The notes under the pieces were generated by a model. The model had not been told where the DNA came from. It did no database searches and saw only the letters and a program-made list of their open reading frames with translations. Both the position numbers and the translations under genes were made by a program. A stretch of 64,000 nt of DNA from JANQRA01 sp035550735 (lineage in GTDB: Bacteria; Actinomycetota; Acidimicrobiia; Spongiisociales; ZC4RG35). Location: contig DASZOM010000026.1 of NCBI GenBank assembly GCA_035550735.1, positions 1-64,000 on the forward strand. The letters run 5' to 3'. This document shows, in pieces, positions 25,109-33,081 of this stretch (position 1 is its first letter; every line of letters begins with the position of its first letter).

Positions 25109-25531
25109 ATGGCCACCATCTTCACCAGGATCATCGCCGGGGAGATCCCTGCGACGTTCGTGTGGAAGGACGACCTCAGTGCGGCCTTCATGTCGATCAA
25201 CCCGCTGCGGGACGGGCATGTCCTCGTGGTGCCCCGGGAGGAGGTGGACCACTGGGTCGACTGCCCGAAGACGCTGCGTGATCATCTCATGGAGGTGGCA
25301 CGGACCATCGGCCTCGCCCTCGTCGACGTCTACCGGCCGGAGAAGGTGGGTCTGATGATCGCCGGCCTCGAAGTGCCCCACCTCCACCTGCACCTGGTCC
25401 CGATCGACAGCGTCTCCGACCTGGACTTCTCGAATGCGGCGGCGACTGTGGAACGGGAGCATCTCGTGGAGCAAGCATCATCGATCCGCTCGGCCCTGTC
25501 GGCGATCGGAGCCACCGGAGTCACCTCCTAG
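25109..25531 (+). CDS. HIT-family nucleotide hydrolase/transferase
   Basis: This 140-residue protein has the HIT active-site motif HLHLHLVP (His-x-His-x-His) near residue 91 and the N-terminal IFTRIIAGEIPATFVWKDD typical of Hint-type members. These hydrolyse phosphoramidate or dinucleoside substrates such as adenosine 5'-phosphoramidate. The gene ends immediately before the GTG of the EamA-like transporter, with no gap, indicating an operon. It has no zinc-binding Cys pair at the N-terminus. The physiological substrate is unknown. Confidence 0.92.
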   Translation: MATIFTRIIAGEIPATFVWKDDLSAAFMSINPLRDGHVLVVPREEVDHWVDCPKTLRDHLMEVARTIGLALVDVYRPEKVGLMIAGLEVPHLHLHLVPIDSVSDLDFSNAAATVEREHLVEQASSIRSALSAIGATGVTS

Positions 25532-26362
25532 GTGGGGATCCTCTTCGGGAGTGTCGCCTCCCTTCTCTACGGCTTGGGCGATTTCCTCGGTGGCGAGGGG
25601 GCGAAACGGGTCACCGCCACCACCGTCGTCCTCTGGGCCGGTTCGATCTCACTGCCGCTGCTCACCGTTATCGCCCTGATCGTCGGGGGCGAGGCGAGCC
25701 CGAGCGACTACCTGCTCGGGGCTGCCGCCGGGTCGTTGGGATCCGTCGGCCTGGTATTTCTCTTCGCCGGCCTGGGGCGGGGACAGGCCGCAGCGGTGGC
25801 GCCCGCAGCCGCGGTCACCAGTGGCGTGTTCCCCCTCCTGTTCGCCGTCTTCGGCGGGGAGATGCTGGGACCGGTCGAGTGGCTCGGCGTCGCTCTCGCC
25901 GCTCCCGCGATCGTCCTCTGCTCCTGGGTGGCCGATCGGGGCGACGTTGCCCTCGGTGGTGTGTGGTACGGCCTGATCGCCGGTCTCGGGTTCGGGGGGT
26001 ACAACATCGTCATGGCACAGACGGGTGAGGCATCGGCCCTCCTCCCACTGATCTCCGCTCGGGCAGCCACCCTGGCCTTGGTCGGCCTGACCACTTTCCT
26101 CGGGCCGTGGCGGGCAACCGGATGGAGAAGTGCCCCGAAGGGCATCGTCGTTGGAAACGGAGTGCTCGATGCGGCAGGCAACGTCGCCATCATCCTCGGC
26201 CTCCGGCTGGGCACCCTGGCCAGGGTGAGCATCGCAGCTGCCTTCTACCCGGTGGTGACGGTGATCCTGGCCCGACTGATCAACGCGGAGCACCTCCGGG
26301 CCCGCCAGATCGTCGGGCTGGTGACGTGCATCGTCGCCCTCGCCGCCATCGCTCTGGGCTAG
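25532..26362 (+). CDS. EamA/DMT-superfamily transporter
   Basis: This 276-residue protein has ten hydrophobic segments in two EamA-like halves (about 1-135 and 145-276), each with Gly/Ala-rich helices such as AAAGSLGSVGLVFLFAGL. It starts with GTG directly after the HIT gene stop. Members export small metabolites, mostly amino acids or nucleosides, but the substrate is not predictable. It converges with the mannosylglycerate synthase gene, and the two stop codons share the four bases CTAG. Confidence 0.85.
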   Translation: MGILFGSVASLLYGLGDFLGGEGAKRVTATTVVLWAGSISLPLLTVIALIVGGEASPSDYLLGAAAGSLGSVGLVFLFAGLGRGQAAAVAPAAAVTSGVFPLLFAVFGGEMLGPVEWLGVALAAPAIVLCSWVADRGDVALGGVWYGLIAGLGFGGYNIVMAQTGEASALLPLISARAATLALVGLTTFLGPWRATGWRSAPKGIVVGNGVLDAAGNVAIILGLRLGTLARVSIAAAFYPVVTVILARLINAEHLRARQIVGLVTCIVALAAIALG

Positions 26363-27462
26363 ACCCCTTCGAAGCGGCGGATCGTCCCCTCCAGGTGGGT
26401 CATGGCCGTGTCGTAGCCGAGGGGCACCCATCTCGTCGTGTACTCGATCACTCTCTCCACCCAGAGCCGGAAGACGGCGGCGCGCCAAGACTCGTCCTCG
26501 AGGTGGAACCGCTCCATCAGCCTGGGGAACAGCCGGTGCCAGGTTGTGTCGTCGACGCGGAGCCCCTGGGTTGGATCCAGGCCGAGCCCGGTGATGACCG
26601 AGAGTTCCCCGGATGTCGGGGCCTCGGCGATTGCGGCGCGGGTCGCGGCCATGTCGTAAGCGACCGTCTGCTTCAGGTCGGCGGGGACGACGGCGGGAGG
26701 ATCGGAGTCGAACACCGCATCGGCCCCGGGCCCGGGCCGGTCTGCGAGCGACGAGACCGCGTCGAGACACTCGAGCAGCATGTCTCTGATCTCGACGAGA
26801 GACCCGTACATGGCATGGCGCTTTCCGTCGGCCGCATTGTGCTCGTAGATCCCCAGGCCCATGATGGCGGTGGCGTGGGTGATCATCGTGTCCACACCCC
26901 AGTCGGAGCGGGCGACGACGAAGGGATCGGCGGCGAGCGACTCCACAGCCGTCAGGGACAAGAGCAGCTCGCCACCGAGTGGCTGGCCGAGCCGGGGGAG
27001 GAGGGTGCCCGGGAAGAGGAGGGCGAGCCCGGGACGGGTCACCATCCAGGTGATCATGGCGTCGGTGGCGGCGCGCGGGAAGCGATGCCGGACCACCTGA
27101 TAGCCGCGGTCGGCAGCACTCTCGGCACCGTCGATCCAGGTGCCGTCGAAGTTGGTGATGTCGGCGTCGTAGAAGTGGGTGCGCTCGAATCCGCGCTCCG
27201 CCGCCATTCTCAGTGCCGTGTTCATCCCGTCGCCCTTGCCCGACCGGTAGATGCCGAGACGCTCCTGGGCGAAGACCGAGACCGGGGTCCCGGTGCCGGC
27301 CTCGACCTCCTCGGCCAGGTCGGCGACTTCGGCCATCGACGACCCCTCGGATGCGGCCACACCCCAGACCTCGTCGACCCGGTCGTGACGGGCCGCGGTG
27401 TACAGGTTGGCGGACACGACGGAGGGATCCTCGGTCTTGAAGGGGAACACCACCAGGCTCAT
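26359..27462 (-). CDS. mgs: Mannosylglycerate synthase (single-step, GT78)
   Basis: This 367-residue protein opens with MSLVVFPFKTEDP and carries GKGDGMNTAL (75-84), HFYDADITNF with the nucleotide-sugar metal motif Asp99-x-Asp101, RHRFPRAATDAMITWM, QPLGGELL, SDWGVDT and a C-terminal EYTTRWVPLGYD. This closely follows the layout of mannosylglycerate synthase from Rhodothermus marinus, including the DxD position. The enzyme joins GDP-mannose directly to D-glycerate, giving the compatible solute mannosylglycerate without a phosphorylated intermediate. GDP-mannose could come from the guanylyltransferase gene at 46518. It faces the HerA-like gene divergently, with 47 bases between. Activity on other acceptors is possible. 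Confidence 0.9.
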   Translation of the reverse strand: MSLVVFPFKTEDPSVVSANLYTAARHDRVDEVWGVAASEGSSMAEVADLAEEVEAGTGTPVSVFAQERLGIYRSGKGDGMNTALRMAAERGFERTHFYDADITNFDGTWIDGAESAADRGYQVVRHRFPRAATDAMITWMVTRPGLALLFPGTLLPRLGQPLGGELLLSLTAVESLAADPFVVARSDWGVDTMITHATAIMGLGIYEHNAADGKRHAMYGSLVEIRDMLLECLDAVSSLADRPGPGADAVFDSDPPAVVPADLKQTVAYDMAATRAAIAEAPTSGELSVITGLGLDPTQGLRVDDTTWHRLFPRLMERFHLEDESWRAAVFRLWVERVIEYTTRWVPLGYDTAMTHLEGTIRRFEGV

Positions 27463-27509
27463 CGGCCGTATCCCGGATCTGTCACCATCGAGGTCTACTC
27501 TCGGCGCTC

Positions 27510-29192
27510 ATGACCACGACGCCCCAACGAGGCGGGGTCGGCAGAGTCCTCGGCACCAGGGATGCGACCCCACTCGAGTTCTGGGTGGGCGTCGCCGAGG
27601 GGGAGTACCTGCAACTCGACGACGTGGTGGCCCTGGAACGGGTGCTCCCCACTGGGGAGATGGTCAGGATCTTCGGCACCGTCGGACAGGTGGTCGCCCG
27701 CCACGAGGGGGCCCGCTTCGACTCCGACGTCTTCCTGATCGAGGACGGGATCCTGCCGGCCGAGGTGACCGAAGCCGCCCAGGTCAGCGCGACCCGGTTC
27801 GAGCCCGAGGTGTTCGTACCGCCCCGTCCCGGCCAGGAGGTCAGGATCGCCGAGGGCGACGAGCGTGAGCAGGCACTGTTCTTCGACCGCATGGATCGGA
27901 AGGTACCCGTGGGCCTGGCACGCAACGGCGAGCCGCTCTGGGTCAACTTCGAGTTCATCAACGGGGAGCGGGGCGCCCATGTCAACATCTCCGGCATCTC
28001 GGGTGTCGCAACCAAGACCAGCTACGCCACCTTCCTGCTCCACTCCCTGTTCACCTCGGGCGTCCTGGGAAAGGCCGCGGTCAACACGAGGGCCCTGGTG
28101 TTCAACGTCAAGGGGGAGGACCTGTTGCACCTCGACCGGGTCAACAACCGTCTCGACGACGAGCAGCGCAGGCGCTACGCCGATCTCGGTCTTCCCAGCA
28201 CGCCCTTCGACTCGGTGCGTCTCTACGCTCCACCCCGTCTCGACGACCCGCGGGCGACCGCCGACGTCGCCTCACGGTCCGACGTCACCTCCTTCTTCTG
28301 GAGCATCCACGAGTTCTGCGTGTCGGATCTCCTTCCCTTCCTCTTCGCCGACGCCGAGGACGACCGCGCCCAGTACACCACCGTCGTCTACAACGTGATG
28401 GCACAGCTCCGCACCGCCGAGATGACCGAGACCGGTGCCGCGGTCATCGACGGTGTCAAGGTGCGCACGTTCCGTGAGCTGGCCGACCTGATCACCGAGA
28501 GAGTCCAAGCGGAGGAGCACCGCAACCGATGGGCCGGGCCGGCCATCGGGATGGGCACGGTGAACGCCTTCGTGCGAAGGCTGCAGGCCTCGGTGCGCCA
28601 CCTCGGGCGCCTGGTGAGATCGGATGTACCCGACCCGGAGCGTCACCGCATCGACCTCCAGGATCAGGTGACAGTGGTCGACCTGCACAATCTCAACGAT
28701 CGCGCTCAACGCTTCGTCGTCGGGGTCACGCTGAGACGGGCCTTCGAGGACAAGGAGCGAGCGGGCCAGGCGGACGAGCTGCTCATGGTGGTGCTCGACG
28801 AGCTGAACAAGTATGCGCCCAGGGAGGGATCAAGCCCGATCAAGGAGATCCTCCTCGACATCGCAGAGCGCGGCCGCTCCCTGGGCGTGATCCTCGTCGG
28901 CGCCCAGCAGACGGCCTCGGAGGTCGAGCGGCGCATCATCGCCAACAGCTCGATACGGGTGGTGGGCCGTCTCGACTCCGCCGAGGCGGCGCGGGAGGAA
29001 TACGGATTCCTCCCCGGCCCCCATCGTCAGAGGGCCACGATCGTCAAGCCGGGGACCATGATCATCAACCAGCCAGAGCTGCCTGTGCCGCTCGTCCTCG
29101 AGTTCCCCTTCCCCGCCTGGGCGACGCGTGCCTCCGAGGCGGTGAACCCGGTGGCCGGCACCGGCCCCGACGACCCGTTCCAGGGTCTCTGA
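27510..29192 (+). CDS. herA: HerA-like hexameric DNA translocase ATPase
   Basis: This 560-residue ATPase has an N-terminal beta-barrel (about 1-100, HAS-barrel-like) and a HerA/FtsK-type RecA core. The P-loop is unusual, GISGVATKTS, with Thr replacing the Gly before the Lys. Walker B is MVVLDELNKYAP, and GVILVGAQQTASEV fits the sensor strand, followed by an Arg/Ile-rich RRIIANSSIRVVGR segment. HerA pumps duplex DNA and works with NurA nuclease to resect double-strand ends. A nurA-like gene lies 6.2 kb downstream after sbcD and sbcC. The start at 27510 is an ATG 47 bases from the divergent mannosylglycerate synthase. Partner roles other than repair, such as defence, are possible. Confidence 0.82.
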   Translation: MTTTPQRGGVGRVLGTRDATPLEFWVGVAEGEYLQLDDVVALERVLPTGEMVRIFGTVGQVVARHEGARFDSDVFLIEDGILPAEVTEAAQVSATRFEPEVFVPPRPGQEVRIAEGDEREQALFFDRMDRKVPVGLARNGEPLWVNFEFINGERGAHVNISGISGVATKTSYATFLLHSLFTSGVLGKAAVNTRALVFNVKGEDLLHLDRVNNRLDDEQRRRYADLGLPSTPFDSVRLYAPPRLDDPRATADVASRSDVTSFFWSIHEFCVSDLLPFLFADAEDDRAQYTTVVYNVMAQLRTAEMTETGAAVIDGVKVRTFRELADLITERVQAEEHRNRWAGPAIGMGTVNAFVRRLQASVRHLGRLVRSDVPDPERHRIDLQDQVTVVDLHNLNDRAQRFVVGVTLRRAFEDKERAGQADELLMVVLDELNKYAPREGSSPIKEILLDIAERGRSLGVILVGAQQTASEVERRIIANSSIRVVGRLDSAEAAREEYGFLPGPHRQRATIVKPGTMIINQPELPVPLVLEFPFPAWATRASEAVNPVAGTGPDDPFQGL

Positions 29193-29241
29193 GCCGTGAT
29201 CCACGCATAAAGAAGCCACCGTAAAACGCCGAAAGATCAGG

Positions 29242-31509
29242 GTGACCCCTGCTCTGAGGGACCCCGGATCCCATCACGCCAACGGCATGGAGGCGACACG
29301 ATACGTGGTGGCGCAGACTCTGGTCCGCGTCGCCACCTGGGTCGGGGGGATCGCCGGTCTCGGTCTGCTGATCGTGGCGGCGGTGACCTCTCGGGGCGAC
29401 CTCCTCGCGGTTGGCATCGGTGCATCGTTGGTCGGGGTCATCGGCCTCGTCCAGCACCTGCGCGGAGCCAACAGCCCGACTCCGGTGCTGGTGGCGGCGT
29501 CGTTGACCTGCGGCGTGCTGTCGCCGTTCACCGAAACATCGGCGCACTTGGCGATCCTCCCGGCGCTCACACTCTTCGTCTTCGTCGCCATTCTCTCCCT
29601 GCCCAAACCGGCGGCCAGGCTCTATGCCCTGTGGTGCGGGCTGGTCACCGCGGTGGCGGTCCCGTTCATCATCCCCGGGGCTGCGCCTGCGGACTACGTC
29701 GCCGTCAGTGTGATGCTCGGCGCCGTCGGCGTGGCCGGATGGCGCTTCGTCACGGTGGGTAGCGACCTCCTGGTCCGGGAGGAGGAGAGTCACCGCGTCT
29801 TGTTCCAGGACTCGCCGGTGGCACTGCTCGAGGAGGACTTCACCGCAGTCGCCCGACGTCTCGAGATGCTGAGAGGCGAGGGTGTCACCGACCTCGATGC
29901 CCACCTCAGGGAGCATCCCGAGCTGCTGAGAGACATGATTTCCACGATCAGGCTGCGTCGGGCCAATCAGACCGCATTGGACATGATCGGCGCCGGGTCC
30001 GTCGCCGAGCTCGACGAGGGGTTCCGGACGGCAGTTCGGACTGAGAGCGAGCTGGCAACCTTTCGCGAGCAGGTCAAGGCGGTTTGGGAGGATCGGACGG
30101 AGGCGGCGGCCGACCTGCAGGGGACGACACTCGATGGGACGCTCATGCATGCTGTGCTCCACTGGTCGGCGCCCCGCGACGACAGGGGCCGCGACCTCAG
30201 CCGGGTCATGGTCGCCATCTCCGACGTGACGCCGAGGGTGGAGATGGAGCAGCGTCTGGCTCGTGCTCTCGAAGTGAACCGGCGTCTGCTCGACTTCGAA
30301 CATGCATTGGCCCAATGCTCACGCTCACTCCTGCTCGGCAGTGGCGAGGCGGCACTCGAGGAGGCGCTGACCACGTTACGTGAGGCGATCGGCGCAGACC
30401 GGGCATACCTCGTCGTCAACCAGGAGGACCCGGAGCAGGGAGAGTGCTTCCGGGTCGTGCGCTCTGTCAGCCGGCCCCAATACGCCGTGGACGACTGGGT
30501 GGGGAGAGTCATTCCATGGTCGAAATACCACGGGGTGCGAGAGGTGCACCTCGCCGGGCGACCCTTCCAGCACGTCGCCGGGCCCGAGGTCGCCGGCTGG
30601 AGCAGGTCGATCCTCTCCGTGCCGATCTTCTCCGAGGGCCGCTGGGCGGGCTGCGTCGGCTTCATGGACATGAACCGGAGCGAGCCCTGGACTGTGGAGG
30701 CGGTGCGGATGCTCGAGGTGGCTGCCCCGATGCTCGGGACCTTCTGGGAGCGGGAGGTGACCCGGCAGAGGCTCGAGGAGCTGGTCATGTCGAAGGACCG
30801 TTTCGTCGCCAGCGTCTCGCACGAGCTCCGAACCCCTCTGGCTGCAGTCCTCGGATTCGCCGAGGAGCTGAAGGCGAGCGCGTCGACGTTCCGCGCCGAC
30901 GAGCTCGCCGACATGTTGGAGCTCATCGCCGACCAGAGCCAGGAGATGGCCGACATGGTCGAGGATCTGCTCGTCTCGGCTCGCGCCGACATCGGGACCG
31001 TCTCGATCAGGGCCCAAGAGGTCTATCTGCGCTCCCAGGCCGAGGCGGTCCTCGCCGGTCTGGGATCGACCGGGAGCAAGGAGGTCAGCGTCGTCGGAGG
31101 GCGGGGCCGGGTGTGGGCCGACCCCTCACGGACCCGGCAGATCATCCGCAACCTGATCACCAATGCGATCCGCTACGGCGGCGACCACGTAGTCATCGAA
31201 GCAGTGGAGTGTGACGAGATGACCGTCCTCACGGTCACCGACGATGGTCCCGGTCTCGACCGGGCCCATTGGGAGGAGATATTCGAGCCGTATCAGCGGG
31301 CCCATGACGCCGGCACCCAGCCGGCCTCGATCGGGCTCGGGCTCACCGTCGCCCGCCAGCTCTCCCGTCTCATGGACGGTGACCTCGTGTACCGATGCGA
31401 CCAGGAGGGCAGTGTCTTCTCGTTGACCCTGCCGGCCCACGCCCCGGCGCCGTTGGGTGACGCGGAGCCCGAAGACCAGAACAGTCTCGCCGGCGTGGCC
31501 GGCAACTGA
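29242..31509 (+). CDS. Orphan membrane sensor histidine kinase with PAS-like and GAF domains
   Basis: This 755-residue protein has about five or six membrane segments (residues 20-165), a PAS-like region (about 185-335), a GAF domain (about 375-515), then HisKA and HATPase. His527 in ASVSHELRTPLAAVLGF is the phosphorylation site; the N box is IIRNLITNAIRYGG (from 634), G1 is DDGPGL and G2 is IGLGLTVA. It is not followed by a response regulator, so its partner is encoded elsewhere. A GTG at 29242 is used; an ATG at 29287 gives a protein 15 residues shorter and is equally plausible. It sits between the HerA and SbcD genes, though no functional link is shown. Confidence 0.85.
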   Translation: MTPALRDPGSHHANGMEATRYVVAQTLVRVATWVGGIAGLGLLIVAAVTSRGDLLAVGIGASLVGVIGLVQHLRGANSPTPVLVAASLTCGVLSPFTETSAHLAILPALTLFVFVAILSLPKPAARLYALWCGLVTAVAVPFIIPGAAPADYVAVSVMLGAVGVAGWRFVTVGSDLLVREEESHRVLFQDSPVALLEEDFTAVARRLEMLRGEGVTDLDAHLREHPELLRDMISTIRLRRANQTALDMIGAGSVAELDEGFRTAVRTESELATFREQVKAVWEDRTEAAADLQGTTLDGTLMHAVLHWSAPRDDRGRDLSRVMVAISDVTPRVEMEQRLARALEVNRRLLDFEHALAQCSRSLLLGSGEAALEEALTTLREAIGADRAYLVVNQEDPEQGECFRVVRSVSRPQYAVDDWVGRVIPWSKYHGVREVHLAGRPFQHVAGPEVAGWSRSILSVPIFSEGRWAGCVGFMDMNRSEPWTVEAVRMLEVAAPMLGTFWEREVTRQRLEELVMSKDRFVASVSHELRTPLAAVLGFAEELKASASTFRADELADMLELIADQSQEMADMVEDLLVSARADIGTVSIRAQEVYLRSQAEAVLAGLGSTGSKEVSVVGGRGRVWADPSRTRQIIRNLITNAIRYGGDHVVIEAVECDEMTVLTVTDDGPGLDRAHWEEIFEPYQRAHDAGTQPASIGLGLTVARQLSRLMDGDLVYRCDQEGSVFSLTLPAHAPAPLGDAEPEDQNSLAGVAGN

Positions 31510-31872
31510 TCATCGCCTCGTCGAGACCACCTGGTCCTCGTAGGTCAGATACCGGTCCTGCACCGCCTGCTGGTCCGAGGCGTCCACCCCGAAGCGCTGG
31601 AGGCTCTGCCCGAGCAGGTCGATCATCTCTTGGAAGTCCGTGGAACTGATCCCGAGATGGTCGTGGATCCGCCTGATGTCCTCGGCACTGTGACTCTGGG
31701 GACTGCCCATCACCGCCTCGAGGAACACCGATTGGTGGGCGACCAGGGTGTGGATGTCGACACCGTCGAAGTAGAGGGCCAGCCTCGGCGAGGCCAGCAC
31801 TCTCCCGTAGAAGTCGGAGACGACCTGTCTCACCCGACCGTGCCCGTACCGCTCGATCATGGTCTCGCCCAT
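31510..31872 (-). CDS. Truncated hemoglobin, group I-like
   Basis: This 120-residue protein has the truncated globin pattern: IERYGHGRVRQVVSDFYGRVLASPRLALYFDGVDI at the N-terminus, the E-helix LVAHQSVFLEAVMGSP, and the proximal His70 in RRIHDHLGIS. Tyr22 in DFYGRV sits where the B10 distal tyrosine is expected. Such globins bind O2, NO or CO and often dioxygenate NO to nitrate. It is convergent with the histidine kinase, which stops at 31509, one base before this gene's own stop. It is divergent from sbcD, 84 bases away. It stands outside the repair genes by strand and family. Confidence 0.88.
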   Translation of the reverse strand: MGETMIERYGHGRVRQVVSDFYGRVLASPRLALYFDGVDIHTLVAHQSVFLEAVMGSPQSHSAEDIRRIHDHLGISSTDFQEMIDLLGQSLQRFGVDASDQQAVQDRYLTYEDQVVSTRR

Positions 31873-31956
31873 GCGTGGCAGCCTATGCGACCGGGCCCCG
31901 ATGTCGTGCCCGACGCTCCCGGAATCTGTCGGGGCCGATTCCTACGCTGACCACGA

Positions 31957-33081
31957 GTGAAGATCCTCCACACGTCCGATTGGCACGTGGGCCGTCGCAT
32001 CCGGGGGCGTGATCGCTCCGAGGAGCATCGCGAGGTCCTGGCCGAGCTGGTGGGTATGGCCGATACCCATCGAGTGGACCTGACCGTGGTGGCGGGGGAC
32101 CTCTTCGACACCGGCTCTCCCGGCCCGGCCGCGGAGCAGATCGTTTGGCGGGCCCTTCTCGACCTTGCCGAGATCGCCCCGGTCGCCGTGGTGGCGGGGA
32201 ACCACGACAATCCGGCCCGTCTCGACGCCATCGCCCCGGTCATGGAGCGTGTTGCCATCATCGCCGCCGGCCTTCCCCGGTCTCGAGACCAGGGTGGCGT
32301 CATCGATCTCGACGGGGTCGGCGCCCGCATCGCCCTCCTCCCCTTCGTGTCCCAGCGAGGCATCGTCAGGGCGGAGGAGATCATGGGTCTGGACCCAGAC
32401 CAGCACGCCGGCCTCTACGAGGAACGGTTGCGCCGGCTGGTCGAGGTCCTCACCTCGGGCATGGGCACCGACACGGTGAATCTCCTCGTCGGGCATCTCA
32501 CCGTCTACGGGGCGCTGGCCGGAGGCGGGGAGCGCACCGCCCACATCTTCGGCTATGCGGTCCCCGCCAACGTCTTTCCCGGTCATCTCTCCTATGTCGC
32601 CCTCGGCCATCTGCACCGCCAGCAGAAGATGCCTCATCCCTCCGCGGTCTGGTACTCGGGCTCGCCGCTCCAGCTCGACTTTGGCGAGGTCGCCGATGGG
32701 AAGGGCGCCCTGCTGGTCAAGGCGGAGCCGGGCAGGCCGGCGTCGGTGGAGGAGCTCCCGTTCCAGTCGGGGAGACGGCTCATCTCGTTGACCGGGACCA
32801 TGGACCAGGTGCTGGCCCGCGCCGGTGAGACCGAAGGTGCCTACGTCCGGGTGGTCCTCCGGGAGACGGCGAGGGTCGGTCTCGCCGACGAGGTGCGGTC
32901 CGTCATCCCCGACGCCGTCGAGGTTGTCCTGGACAACCCGTCACGGCCCTCCAGGTCCATCGAGCGTCGTCAGGGCCTTCAGCCCAGCGAGGCGTTCGCC
33001 CGCTACCTCGCCGATCGCGACGGCGTCGATCCCAGGGTGGAGAGGCTGTTCGCCGAGTTGCTGGAGGAGGCGACGGCATGA
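31957..33081 (+). CDS. sbcD: SbcD/Mre11-family nuclease subunit
   Basis: This 374-residue protein has the five phosphoesterase motifs of SbcD/Mre11: DWHVG, GDLFD, GNHDN, GHLT and GHLHR, which together bind two Mn ions. The late YSGSPLQLDFGE is the usual SbcD capping sequence. With SbcC it forms an ATP-dependent nuclease that opens hairpins and trims protein-blocked ends. The start is a GTG at 31957. Its stop overlaps the sbcC ATG by four bases (ATGA). It is first in the sbcD-sbcC-nurA operon. Confidence 0.95.
   Translation: MKILHTSDWHVGRRIRGRDRSEEHREVLAELVGMADTHRVDLTVVAGDLFDTGSPGPAAEQIVWRALLDLAEIAPVAVVAGNHDNPARLDAIAPVMERVAIIAAGLPRSRDQGGVIDLDGVGARIALLPFVSQRGIVRAEEIMGLDPDQHAGLYEERLRRLVEVLTSGMGTDTVNLLVGHLTVYGALAGGGERTAHIFGYAVPANVFPGHLSYVALGHLHRQQKMPHPSAVWYSGSPLQLDFGEVADGKGALLVKAEPGRPASVEELPFQSGRRLISLTGTMDQVLARAGETEGAYVRVVLRETARVGLADEVRSVIPDAVEVVLDNPSRPSRSIERRQGLQPSEAFARYLADRDGVDPRVERLFAELLEEATA

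Noticed and set aside
26107..27513. 468-codon open frame on the plus strand opposite mannosylglycerate synthase
   Set aside because: The minus strand encodes a motif-rich enzyme; this frame is Gly/Asp/Val/His-rich with no family marks.
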